A stretch of DNA of 64,000 nt from JAGREO01 sp020446285. Lineage in GTDB: Bacteria > Pseudomonadota > Alphaproteobacteria > Geminicoccales > Geminicoccaceae. The notes beneath the pieces are model-generated. The model had not been told where the DNA came from. It did not search any database and was given only the letters and a program-made list of their open reading frames with translations. Shown piece by piece: positions 15,878 through 24,022 of the stretch. The translations under genes and the position numbers were made by a program. Where the stretch lies: NCBI GenBank assembly GCA_041398005.1, contig JAWKVP010000015.1:1-64000 (forward strand), given 5' to 3'. How positions within the stretch are numbered: position 1 is the stretch's first letter; every line of letters starts with the position of its first letter.

Positions 15878-18105
15878 GCGGCCTTCACGAAACTGTCGAC
15901 GACCTTCTTGGAACCGGCCTTCTCGAAGGCGATCTCGAGCTTGTTGCCGTCGATCGCCTCGATGCGGCCATAGCCGAACTTCTCGTGGAAGATGCGATCG
16001 CCGATGCTGAACCGGCCGGGCTTTTGCGCCGGACGGACGGAAACGGTTTCCGCCCTGCCGTCGATCACCCGGGCGAGCGCTCCCTTGTTGCTGCGATAGC
16101 GCGCCACCCGTGGCTCGAACATCGCGTCGTCGAAGAGCGCGCCCCTGTCCGGCCGCAATGCCGGATTGCGCTGGAGATGCTCGACATGGGCCTCGGGAAG
16201 CTCGCCGATGAAGCGCGAGGGCGTGCTCGATGACCACTGGCTGTAGATCTGCCGGTTGGCGGCGAAGCTGATGGTGCAGCGCTGGCGCGCCCGGGTGATG
16301 CCGACATAGGCGAGCCGGCGCTCCTCCTCGAGCGCGCCAGCTCCGCCCTCGTCGAGGGCGCGCTGGTTGGGAAAGAGCCCGTCTTCCCAGCCGGAGAGAA
16401 AGACATTGTCGAATTCGAGGCCCTTGGCCCCGTGCAGGGTCATGATGGAGACCATGTCCGATTCGGGATCGGACGCGGTCTCCATGACCAGACTGACATG
16501 TTCGAGAAAGGCGCGGATCGTGTCGAATTCCTCGATCGCCTTGACCAGTTCCCTGAGATTGTCGAGACGGCCGGGGGCTTCGGGCGTGCGGTCATCCTGC
16601 CACATCCTGGTATAGCCCGACTCGTCGAGCACCATCTCCGCCAGATCGCGGGGGTCCAGCCGGTCAACGGCGGCCCGCCAGCGCTCGACCGTGTCGATGA
16701 ACGAGCCGAGCGCGTTGCGCGTGCGCGTCGCGAGCTCATCGGTGGCAACGAGCATCCGCGCCGTGTCGAACAGCGAGGTGCCGCCGCTCCGTGCCGCGGC
16801 ATGCAATGTGCGCAATGCGGCTTCGCCAATGCCGCGTCGCGGCGTGTTGACGATCCGTTCGAAGGCGAGATCGTCGTCGCTTTGGGAAATCAGGCGCAGA
16901 TAGGCGATGGCGTCGCGCACTTCCAGCCGCTCATAGAAGCGCGGTCCGCCGATGATCCGGTGCGGCAGGCCCATCTGGTTGAAGCGTTCCTCGAACCTGC
17001 GGGTCTGGAAACCGGCGCGCACGAGCACCGCCGTATCCTCCAGCCTGCCGCCATCGCGCTGCCAGGCCTCGATTTCCTCGCCGATGAAGCGGGCCTCCTC
17101 TTCATCGTCCCAGAGGCCGGCGATGCGGACAGGCAGGCCGTCATCATCCTCGGTCCAAAGGGTCTTGCCGTGGCGCGCGCGATTGCGTTCGATCAGTCCC
17201 GACGCGGCGCCGAGAATGTGTCCGGTGGAGCGGTAGTTGCGCTCGAGCCGGACGATCTCCGCTCCGGGAAAATCCTGTTCGAAGCGCAGGATATTGCCGA
17301 CCTCCGCACCGCGCCAGCTGTAGATCGACTGGTCGTCATCGCCGACACAGGTGATGTTGCGGTGTTTCTGTGCGAGCAGGCGTAGCCACAGATATTGGGC
17401 GATGTTGGTGTCCTGATACTCGTCCACGAGAATGGCGCGAAAGCGTTGCTGGTAGTCCGCCAGCACGTCCGGATTGTTCCTGAACAGGGTCAGGCCATGC
17501 AGCAGCAGGTCGCCGAAATCGCAGGCATTGAGGGTCTTCAGGCGCTCCTGATAGGTGCTGTAGAGCTGAACGCTCCGCCCTTGCGCGAAATCGCCTACCT
17601 CCGACGCCGGAACCTCCCGGGCGGTGTAGCCACGATCCTTCCAGCGCTGGATGATGGCGAGCAGGACGCGCGGCGCCCAGCGTTTCTCGTCGAGTTCGGC
17701 CGCCTGCATGACCTGCTTGATCAGCCTGAGCTGGTCGTCCGTGTCGAGAATCGTGAAGGACGGCTTGAGCCCGACGAGTTCGGCATGGCGGCGCAGGATC
17801 CGCACGCCGATGGCATGAAAGGTACCGAGCCAGAGACCGTCCGCCGGGCGGCCGATCAGATGGCTGACGCGACCGACCATCTCGCGCGCCGCCTTGTTGG
17901 TGAATGTGACGGCGAGAATCTCGTGCGGGCGCGCGCGGCCCGTCACGAGCAGATGGCCGAGGCGCGTCGTCAGTACCCGGGTCTTGCCGGTTCCGGCTCC
18001 CGCGAGTACCAGCAACGGCCCGTCGCCGGCGGCGACTGCCTGGCGCTGCTGTTCGTTGAGATGGCTCAGATAACCGGGGTCACGCCCGGACGGCTCGGGT
18101 ATCAT
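15874..18105 (-). CDS. uvrD: ATP-dependent DNA helicase, UvrD/PcrA family
   Basis: A 743-residue superfamily 1A 3'-5' helicase for excision and mismatch repair and for removal of stalled complexes. ATG 18105 (MIPEPSGRDPGYLSHLN) places the Q motif LNEQQRQAV at 16-24 and Walker A AGAGTGKT at 35-42, as expected; the frame itself extends 39 codons further up. Later motifs are DEYQDTN, GDDDQSIYSWRGA, NYRSTGHIL, MTLHGAKGLEFDNVF and YVGITRARQ. The C-terminus carries a Tudor-like segment (FHEKFGYGRIEAIDG) found in PcrA/UvrD. It is followed directly by prmA. Confidence 0.93.
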   Translation of the reverse strand: MIPEPSGRDPGYLSHLNEQQRQAVAAGDGPLLVLAGAGTGKTRVLTTRLGHLLVTGRARPHEILAVTFTNKAAREMVGRVSHLIGRPADGLWLGTFHAIGVRILRRHAELVGLKPSFTILDTDDQLRLIKQVMQAAELDEKRWAPRVLLAIIQRWKDRGYTAREVPASEVGDFAQGRSVQLYSTYQERLKTLNACDFGDLLLHGLTLFRNNPDVLADYQQRFRAILVDEYQDTNIAQYLWLRLLAQKHRNITCVGDDDQSIYSWRGAEVGNILRFEQDFPGAEIVRLERNYRSTGHILGAASGLIERNRARHGKTLWTEDDDGLPVRIAGLWDDEEEARFIGEEIEAWQRDGGRLEDTAVLVRAGFQTRRFEERFNQMGLPHRIIGGPRFYERLEVRDAIAYLRLISQSDDDLAFERIVNTPRRGIGEAALRTLHAAARSGGTSLFDTARMLVATDELATRTRNALGSFIDTVERWRAAVDRLDPRDLAEMVLDESGYTRMWQDDRTPEAPGRLDNLRELVKAIEEFDTIRAFLEHVSLVMETASDPESDMVSIMTLHGAKGLEFDNVFLSGWEDGLFPNQRALDEGGAGALEEERRLAYVGITRARQRCTISFAANRQIYSQWSSSTPSRFIGELPEAHVEHLQRNPALRPDRGALFDDAMFEPRVARYRSNKGALARVIDGRAETVSVRPAQKPGRFSIGDRIFHEKFGYGRIEAIDGNKLEIAFEKAGSKKVVDSFVKAA

Positions 18106-18264
18106 GCGCGGATGTCTGCTGTCTGATGTCTGAGGCTCGGTCCGGTGCAGACAATTAAAGCACGAAAGCCGCGATGGCCAGTCATCAGCACGTTGCCTGC
18201 ATCGGCACGGCGATGGCGGCACCCGTCTGCCGGAGGATCGGAGATCGGAGATCGGGTCCGACCA

Positions 18265-20040
18265 CTACCGGCGCCCCTGTTCGACGGCCCGCGCGTGCAG
18301 CAGTGCCTGATTGTAGGCCTGAAGGAGGTCGTTCAGGCGTACTTCCCCGACCACCTCGAGTCCGTCGCGGTCGCGCACCACCGGGATGTGCTCCTCCTGC
18401 TGGCTCTGGCAATAGCGAAGGGCCGTCGCTAGGTCGTCATCGGGGGTGAGCACGACGGGACAGCGGCGGAAGAGATTCCGGGCGGTGATCGCACCATCGT
18501 CCTGATCATCGAGAAAGGCGGCGTCGGCGAGGTCGAGAAAGGTGATTGAGCCAAGCAACGCATGATGCTCGTCGACAACGAAGATCGGTGCATGGCTCGC
18601 GCGGAAACGTTCCTTGAGAATGTCGAGGCTGGCGTCGCGCGACACGAGAACGTGATCGTCCCGCATGACGGCCATGACCCGCCGCGCGCGCAGGAGCCCG
18701 AGCTCATGCTGTCCATCGACCGAGATCCCGCGTCTGGACAATTGCCAGTGAAAGAAGCTGTCGCCGTAGAACCGCCGCGTGATGGTGGCGGCCACCGCGA
18801 CCGCCGCCATGAGCGCGAAGGTGACGCCATAGTCTGTCGTCAGTTCGAAGATCATGATGATCGTGGACACGGGCGCGCCGAGCGTGCTGGCGGCGACCGC
18901 ACCCATGCCGACCACGGCATAGACCGAAGGCTGCGAGCCGAGTTCGGGAAAGAGGGACGCCGCGATCGTGCCGAACGCGCCTCCCGTCAGTGCGCCAACG
19001 GCAAGGCTCGGCGAGAAGATGCCGCCGCCCATGCGGCTGCCGAAGCAGACGGATGTGGCGACGATCTTGGAGATGGCGAAGATCACCAGCAGCTCGAGCG
19101 CGGTCTCGTTGAAGAGCGCGTGCGTGGTCATCTCGTAGCCGACACCGAGCACTTCGGGAATGCCGAGTGCCACGCAGCCGAGCAGCAGGCCGCCGATGGC
19201 CGGTTGAAGCCATGTCGGGGTCTTCAGCCGGATATGGACCGCCTCGACCAGACCGATTCCACGCATGAGCACGATCGCGGCAACAGCGCTCGTTGCGCCC
19301 AGAAGGATGAATGCCGGTATCTCCCAGAAACTCTGCACCTGCTGCGTGTCGAGGCCGAATGCGGGAACATCGCCGATATGCAGGCGCGTGACGATGGTGC
19401 CGATGAGACTGGCGATCACCACCGGGCCGAAGGCGCCGAGGCCGTAATGGCCGACGACCACCTCGAGCGCGAAGAACACGCCGGCGATGGGGGCATTGAA
19501 GGCGGCGGCGACGGCGGCGGCGACACCGCAGCCGAGCAGGGTCCGGTTCAGGGACGGGCTCAGATGCAGCCATCGTCCGACCTGCGAGGCGAGGCCCGCG
19601 CCGAGATGCACGATCGGTCCCTCGCGGCCGACCGAGCTGCCCATGCCGATCGAACAGGCACTGTAGATCGCGGCGCCGAAGGTGCTGTGCGGCGACATCC
19701 GCCCGTTGCGCAGGGCGCTGGCCTCGATGACATCGGCGACACCGGCCGGCCGGCCGTGCGGCAGCAGGAAGCGGCCGGCGAGGCCCAGGACCAGCCCGCC
19801 GAGCGTCGTCATGCCGACGAGCACGAAGGGATCGAGCGTCGCCGCGGCAATCGGCATCTGCTCCTCGCGTGTGCCATAGATCAGCGAACTCACCAGATTG
19901 ATAAGCATGCGGAAGGCAACCGACCCGTAACCGGCGGCGGCTCCGACAAGGAGGGCGAGGACGGAAAGGCGCACCTGGTCGTCATGCAGCATGCCCATGA
20001 ATTTCCGCGCCGTCGTCGAAACAAGGCCGTTCGGTCTCAT
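18265..20040 (-). CDS. ClC-family chloride channel or transporter with C-terminal CBS pair
   Basis: A 591-residue inner-membrane ClC protein with about a dozen or more hydrophobic segments, then two CBS domains (about 455-585). The gating motif GREGP lies at 138-142 (its Glu matches E. coli ClcA Glu148). The first selectivity motif is altered: where ClcA has GSGIP this protein has HGRPAGV. FNAPIAGVFFALEVV (181-195) places Val where ClcA has the internal proton glutamate Glu203. It may therefore be channel-like or use a different proton path. Start at ATG 20040; the frame is open 47 codons further up. Confidence 0.85.
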   Translation of the reverse strand: MRPNGLVSTTARKFMGMLHDDQVRLSVLALLVGAAAGYGSVAFRMLINLVSSLIYGTREEQMPIAAATLDPFVLVGMTTLGGLVLGLAGRFLLPHGRPAGVADVIEASALRNGRMSPHSTFGAAIYSACSIGMGSSVGREGPIVHLGAGLASQVGRWLHLSPSLNRTLLGCGVAAAVAAAFNAPIAGVFFALEVVVGHYGLGAFGPVVIASLIGTIVTRLHIGDVPAFGLDTQQVQSFWEIPAFILLGATSAVAAIVLMRGIGLVEAVHIRLKTPTWLQPAIGGLLLGCVALGIPEVLGVGYEMTTHALFNETALELLVIFAISKIVATSVCFGSRMGGGIFSPSLAVGALTGGAFGTIAASLFPELGSQPSVYAVVGMGAVAASTLGAPVSTIIMIFELTTDYGVTFALMAAVAVAATITRRFYGDSFFHWQLSRRGISVDGQHELGLLRARRVMAVMRDDHVLVSRDASLDILKERFRASHAPIFVVDEHHALLGSITFLDLADAAFLDDQDDGAITARNLFRRCPVVLTPDDDLATALRYCQSQQEEHIPVVRDRDGLEVVGEVRLNDLLQAYNQALLHARAVEQGRR

Positions 20041-20211
20041 GCAAGGCTGCCTGACGGATGAAGGGTCATGGTTTCCCCGATGGATGGCGGTCCCTGATGC
20101 CGGTACGCTGGTAGCGCGTGGCGTCGGCGAGGTGAACCGCGAAGACGGGATGCCGCCGCCGCACCGGCCGGTCGCTTGCAAAACGATGCCCGGGCGCTAC
20201 AGATCGACGAT

Positions 20212-20292
20212 CCACCGCAGGATGCGGATAGGGGAGTTCCACCGCAGAATGCGGATATGGGAGGGCCTCCGCAGGATGCGGACAGGGGAGGG
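20212..20292. repeat. Three tandem 27-bp repeats
   Basis: Units start at 20212, 20239 and 20266 and share the core ccgcag(g/a)atgcgga(t/c)a(g/t)gggag. The period is a multiple of three, and in the frame of the downstream pseudogene each unit encodes a nine-residue block, PPQ(D/N)AD(R/M)G plus one residue. They end seven bases before the pseudogene ATG. Confidence 0.85.
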
Positions 20293-20298
20293 AATTCC

Positions 20299-20518
20299 AT
20301 GTCGGCCGGCGACCGGATCATCAATATCTCGCAGGCGCCCGTCACCTTCGGTCGCGGCGCGCTGGAGGAAACCGGCGATATCGGCTATGGCGAGGGTGAT
20401 ATTCCGGCACTTTTCGCCGGCGCCCTGCCGCAACAGCGTCTTCTCGACAATGCGCCCGTGGCCATGGACGCCGAACGTCTCGCCCGGCATCTATGCGGAT
20501 GCGCTCGGCAATGTCTGA
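20299..20518 (+). pseudogene. Internally deleted and frameshifted iron-dependent alcohol dehydrogenase (hydroxyacid-oxoacid transhydrogenase type)
   Basis: The first residues (IINISQAPVTFGRGALEETGDI) look like the N-terminus of an Fe-ADH/HOT-family enzyme. They run straight into GYGEGDIPALFAGALPQQR, which resembles the C-terminus of the same family, so roughly 300 residues including the metal site are missing. Near 20490 one extra base shifts the frame: read one frame over, LAR continues as IYADALGNV and stops at 20518, the natural-looking end. The deletion joint lies at a repeated GDI-coding segment. Convergent with the aminotransferase gene. Confidence 0.65.
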
Positions 20519-20560
20519 GCGAGCGGCCGGGCTATCCGGTTGCCAACGCTCGAGAGCGGC

Positions 20561-21409
20561 TCAGGAATGGATGGGCGCGCTTCTGGAAAAGTCCCAGTAC
20601 AGTTCACGGGCGCAGCGATAGACGGGGCCGGCCTGCAGGTCGCGATTCTCGACGCGGGTGATCGGTGCGACCTTGGCATAATTGCCGGTGGTGAACACCT
20701 CGTCGGCTTCCTCGATGTCCCGGCGCGTCAGTGTCGTCTCGACGACCGGCTGCCCGGAGCGTTCGAACAGGTCGAGCACGCGCCTTCGGGTGATGCCGCT
20801 CAGGAAGGTGCCGTTGCTCACCGGTGTCATCGCGACGCCGTCGCGGGCGATCCAGAGATTGGCGGTGGCGAGTTCGGCGACGTTGCCTGAAGGATCGAAG
20901 GTGATGCAGTTCCGGAAACCGCGTCCCGTCGCCTCGGCGAGCGCCCGCTGCATGTTCGGATAGAGACATCCCGCCTTGGCGTCCGTCGGTGCCGCATCGC
21001 GGGCCGGGCGGCGATAGGATGAGAAGCAGACGGAAAGTCCCGTTTCGTCGGGCATCGGCAGGTCGTGAATGACGAGCACGAAGCGGGTCGATTCGGCATC
21101 GGGAATGACGAAACCGGTGGTGGCGAAGAACATCGGCCGGATATAGACGGCGCGATCGGGTGAGAACCGCCGCACACCCTCAAGCGCCAGCTCGCGGATC
21201 TCCTCCGCCGAACGGTCGGGCTGCAGCAGGAGACTTTTCGCCGAATTGATCACCCGCTCGCAATGCAGGTCCAGATCCGGTGCCATGGAATCGAATGCGC
21301 GTGCACCGTCGAAAACCGAACTGGACATCCAGAACGCATGGTCCATGGCCGACAGGATGGGCAATCCGCCATCGTGCCATTCACCATCGTAATAGACCCA
21401 ACTCGACAT
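20561..21409 (-). CDS. Class IV (branched-chain type) aminotransferase
   Basis: A 282-residue fold type IV PLP enzyme, of the IlvE/D-amino-acid aminotransferase/aminodeoxychorismate lyase group. The cofactor lysine is Lys-145 in DAKAGCLYPN. FDGARAF (33-39), YIRPMFF (89-95), NVAELATANLW and TPVSNGTFLSGITR (phosphate-binding) follow the family order. A GGGAG ribosome site precedes ATG 21409. Branched-chain transamination is the best guess, but class IV members with other substrates look alike and there is no pathway partner beside it. Confidence 0.8.
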   Translation of the reverse strand: MSSWVYYDGEWHDGGLPILSAMDHAFWMSSSVFDGARAFDSMAPDLDLHCERVINSAKSLLLQPDRSAEEIRELALEGVRRFSPDRAVYIRPMFFATTGFVIPDAESTRFVLVIHDLPMPDETGLSVCFSSYRRPARDAAPTDAKAGCLYPNMQRALAEATGRGFRNCITFDPSGNVAELATANLWIARDGVAMTPVSNGTFLSGITRRRVLDLFERSGQPVVETTLTRRDIEEADEVFTTGNYAKVAPITRVENRDLQAGPVYRCARELYWDFSRSAPIHS

Positions 21410-21447
21410 GTCTTCACTCCCTGGACAAGGACATCACCCGCAACAGT

Positions 21448-21495
21448 GCCGCCACACATGGCTTTCACGGGGTCCGCCGCACATGGCTCTCATGG
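21448..21495. repeat. Two tandem 24-bp repeats
   Basis: Two imperfect copies (21448-21471 and 21472-21495) share the core ccgc(c/a)cacatggct(t/c)tca, in the promoter region of the aminotransferase gene. Confidence 0.6.
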
Positions 21496-21552
21496 AACTA
21501 ACATGCGGTGACCGGGAGGGCGAGTCCACCGGACTGCCGTATGGCAGGGCCA

Positions 21553-21627
21553 CACCCGTTGCTGGCGATACGGATCATGCCCGTTGCCGCCGATACGGGC
21601 CATGCCCGTTGTTGCTGGCGATGTCGG
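21553..21627. repeat. Imperfect tandem repeat, about 24-bp period, three copies
   Basis: The core cccgttg...cgatacgg recurs at about 21556, 21580 and 21605. The repeat sits between the stop of the L,D-transpeptidase gene and the divergently placed aminotransferase, in a stretch with no gene. Confidence 0.6.
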
Positions 21628-21648
21628 TCGCGTCCGACGTCCGGCGGA

Positions 21649-22683
21649 TCAGTAGAGACCAGTGAATGCGCGCGGCACGCCTTCGGCCGTCTGCCGGGTC
21701 TGTCCTTCGCTCGAGACGACCGCCGGGCTGGCGGGCCTCGTGACCTGCACCGGGACACCCCTGCGCTCGATCAGTTCGGATTCGACCACGTCCCAGTTGA
21801 TCCTCGCCGCCGCGTCTCCGGCCTTGGCGACGATCCGGGCACGGATGTCCGGCGGCGGCTTGAGGCTGAAACTGTAGGTGGCCTCCAGTTCCTCGAGCTG
21901 GTCGGTATCCGGATGGGCCTCGAGGAAGAGTTCGCCATCCGACCAGCCGAGCTTGATCGGTTCGTTGACCACCCGCACCGGCGTGTCGGGCGAAACCTTG
22001 GCGAACAGGTCGGCGACCGATGCCGGATACATGCGGATGCAGCCGCGGCTGACCCTGCGGCCGACGCCGAACGGCTTGTTCGTCCCGTGAATGAGATAGG
22101 TCGGCCAGCCGAGATAGATCGCATGTTCGCCAAGAGGGTTGTCGGGACCAGGAGGCACGACGGCCGGCAACTCGGGGCGGTCGGCACGGGTGTCGGAGGT
22201 CGGCCTCCAGGTCGGTTTCTCGGTCTTGCGGATGACGCTGGTGGCTCCGACCGGCGTGCCGAAACCCTCGCGGCCGACGCCGATGGCGTGGGTCTCGATC
22301 ACATCGCCGCGAAAATGATAGAGACGCAGCTCGGCGAGATTGATCACGATACCGCGCCGGTCGACCTCCGGCAGGAGATGCGCCGTCGGCAGGACGACGA
22401 GACGCTCGCGACCCGGAACCCAGATGTCGACGCCGGGATTGGCGGCGGAGATTTCGAGGATTCCCAGATCATTGTCCTGGGCGACATCGAGCAGCGTCGA
22501 ATCGCCGTCGGTCACATGGTAGCGGACCGAGCCGAGCAGGTCGCCGGCCACCAGCGCATGCGACGTCGATGCGAAGGAAAGGGTCGATGCGAAAGACAGG
22601 AGCGCGACCACCAGAAACGTCAGGCTGACGGATCCCGCGAGACGGAACGGTTTACGGGTCGCAACGGCATGGCGCACGATCAT
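21649..22683 (-). CDS. L,D-transpeptidase, YkuD/ErfK type
   Basis: A 344-residue exported enzyme. A signal or anchor segment (about 15-45) is followed by a LysM-like peptidoglycan-binding part (52-100) and a YkuD catalytic domain with IHG at 198-200 and SRGCIRM at 212-218 (catalytic Cys-215). Such enzymes form 3-3 crosslinks or attach lipoproteins to peptidoglycan; this domain order matches the E. coli ErfK/YbiS/YcfS group that anchors Braun lipoprotein. A ribosome site (gaggtga) precedes ATG 22683. The next gene upstream encodes an Lpp-like lipoprotein, and a second YkuD enzyme lies beyond it. Confidence 0.88.
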   Translation of the reverse strand: MIVRHAVATRKPFRLAGSVSLTFLVVALLSFASTLSFASTSHALVAGDLLGSVRYHVTDGDSTLLDVAQDNDLGILEISAANPGVDIWVPGRERLVVLPTAHLLPEVDRRGIVINLAELRLYHFRGDVIETHAIGVGREGFGTPVGATSVIRKTEKPTWRPTSDTRADRPELPAVVPPGPDNPLGEHAIYLGWPTYLIHGTNKPFGVGRRVSRGCIRMYPASVADLFAKVSPDTPVRVVNEPIKLGWSDGELFLEAHPDTDQLEELEATYSFSLKPPPDIRARIVAKAGDAAARINWDVVESELIERRGVPVQVTRPASPAVVSSEGQTRQTAEGVPRAFTGLY

Positions 22684-22894
22684 GAACCTGTCACCTCGAA
22701 CATGCTGGCTTGATGATGATCCGAAGACCGGGGATCATGTTCCGGTCGCCAACCCGAGGCGGGTTCCGGGCCACACCCGCCGACCACAGCCCCGCGACCG
22801 GGGCCCCCGCGGCTAGCGCTGCCCGAAGGAACGGCCCCCCGCCGGCAGGTTTCGGGAGTTCGAAAGGGCCTGCCGGAAAGGGGGGCGAACGAAC

Positions 22895-23155
22895 CTACTT
22901 GCGCAGATTGGCGCGGAAGATGCGGTCGGCCTTCTCGCTGGCGACATTCGCATCCTCGGCAGCAGCCGCAGCGGCTGCGGACGCATCGGCAGCCTCGGCC
23001 TGGGCGGCGGTCGCCTTGGCGTCGGCACTCTCGGCAATGGCGCGAACGCTGGCGATCTCCGAACGCAGCTGGTCGATATCGCTCTGGCTCGAGCAGCCGC
23101 CGAGTGCGAGAACGGAGCCGGCAATGGCGAGCGTGGCGAGGGAAGAGACTTTCAT
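22895..23155 (-). CDS. Lpp-like small lipoprotein with C-terminal lysine
   Basis: An 86-residue lipoprotein starting at ATG 23155 behind a strong aaggaga site; the frame runs further up without support. The signal peptide ends at the lipobox LALGGC (Cys-21). SDIDQLRSEIASVRAIAESADAKA begins a long heptad-like, alanine-rich coiled coil (23-75), and the chain ends RIFRANLRK. The layout (lipidated N-terminus, Ala-zipper helix, final Lys) is that of Braun lipoprotein, whose last Lys is joined to diaminopimelate. It lies between two L,D-transpeptidase genes on the same strand. Homology to Lpp is inferred from architecture. Confidence 0.75.
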   Translation of the reverse strand: MKVSSLATLAIAGSVLALGGCSSQSDIDQLRSEIASVRAIAESADAKATAAQAEAADASAAAAAAAEDANVASEKADRIFRANLRK

Positions 23156-23301
23156 CGGTTTTTTCTCCTTCGAGCAGGCAGTCCCAAAGCGCCCATCTAC
23201 GGCATCCAGGACGGAACGAGACCGCCATTTCGGGCAGGTGGCCGTCGAGCGCAACAGGATTATAGCGGTATGTACTCACAGTTGAAGTGCGCATTGTCGG
23301 A

Positions 23302-23808
23302 TCAGGGCCGGATCTCGATGGGTGTGCCCGGGCGAACACTGTTCCAGATCACGTCCATTTCCTCGTTGGTGACGGCGATGCACCCTTCCGTCCAGTTGAA
23401 CAGGTAGTGATTGGGACCCCAGTGCTCGATCTCGCTCGCCAGTCCGTGAACCATGATCGCACCGCCGGCGGAGCGGCCCATCCTGCTTGCCAGTTCGACG
23501 TCGGCGCGGTTGGGATAGGAGATGCGTATCGCCTTGTAGAAGCGCGAATCGCCCTTCCAGCTGTCCAGCCAGTACAGCCCCTCGGGCGTCCGGCCGTCGC
23601 CCTCGAAACGCTTGTCGCCGCGCGGCTCGCGGCCGAGCGCTATGCGAAAGCTGTGCACCACGTCCCCCTTGCTGATCAGTTGCAGGACCCGCTTGCGCTT
23701 GAGCACGACGACGCGGTCGACCCGGCCGGTCCGCGCATGTCCGCGCGGCGCGATCCCGAAGATCGCGAGAGTGGCCATGAGGCCTGGCAGGACAGACCGT
23801 CTCTTCAT
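23302..23808 (-). CDS. Small L,D-transpeptidase (YkuD) family protein
   Basis: A 168-residue exported protein that is essentially a signal peptide and one YkuD domain: IALGREPRGDKRFEGDGRTPEG (56-77), VHG at 120-122 and NWTEGCIAVTN at 138-148 with Cys-143. The signal has two arginines (KRRSVLPGLMATLAIFG), so Tat export is conceivable. Some enzymes of this compact type crosslink peptidoglycan or, like DpaA/YafK, detach Lpp from it; sequence alone does not decide. It is 146 bases upstream of the Lpp-like gene in the same direction. Confidence 0.82.
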   Translation of the reverse strand: MKRRSVLPGLMATLAIFGIAPRGHARTGRVDRVVVLKRKRVLQLISKGDVVHSFRIALGREPRGDKRFEGDGRTPEGLYWLDSWKGDSRFYKAIRISYPNRADVELASRMGRSAGGAIMVHGLASEIEHWGPNHYLFNWTEGCIAVTNEEMDVIWNSVRPGTPIEIRP

Positions 23809-24022
23809 CTCGAACCGGCTCCGCTTCTTGGCAGGGCGAATATGGCGCGAACAGGTTTATAACGGGTAAACTGCACGCCGACGCAATGCAGGTAAACTTC
23901 CGGTTCGCAAGGATCAAGTCATGTCACCGTGAACGGGCATCCCGGAAGACGCAGGCCGGAAGACGCGGGGAGCACGGCCGCAGCCGCCAACTGTCCGCTT
24001 TCCGGCGGGCGTACAAACGGCT

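Noticed and set aside
18562..20061. 499-codon plus-strand frame opposite the ClC gene
   Set aside because: Charged low-complexity translation (HDRDDG-like), with the ClC protein on the other strand clearly real.
20212..20292. CRISPR-like array
   Set aside because: The 27-bp units abut directly with no spacers, and no cas genes are near; it is a simple tandem repeat.
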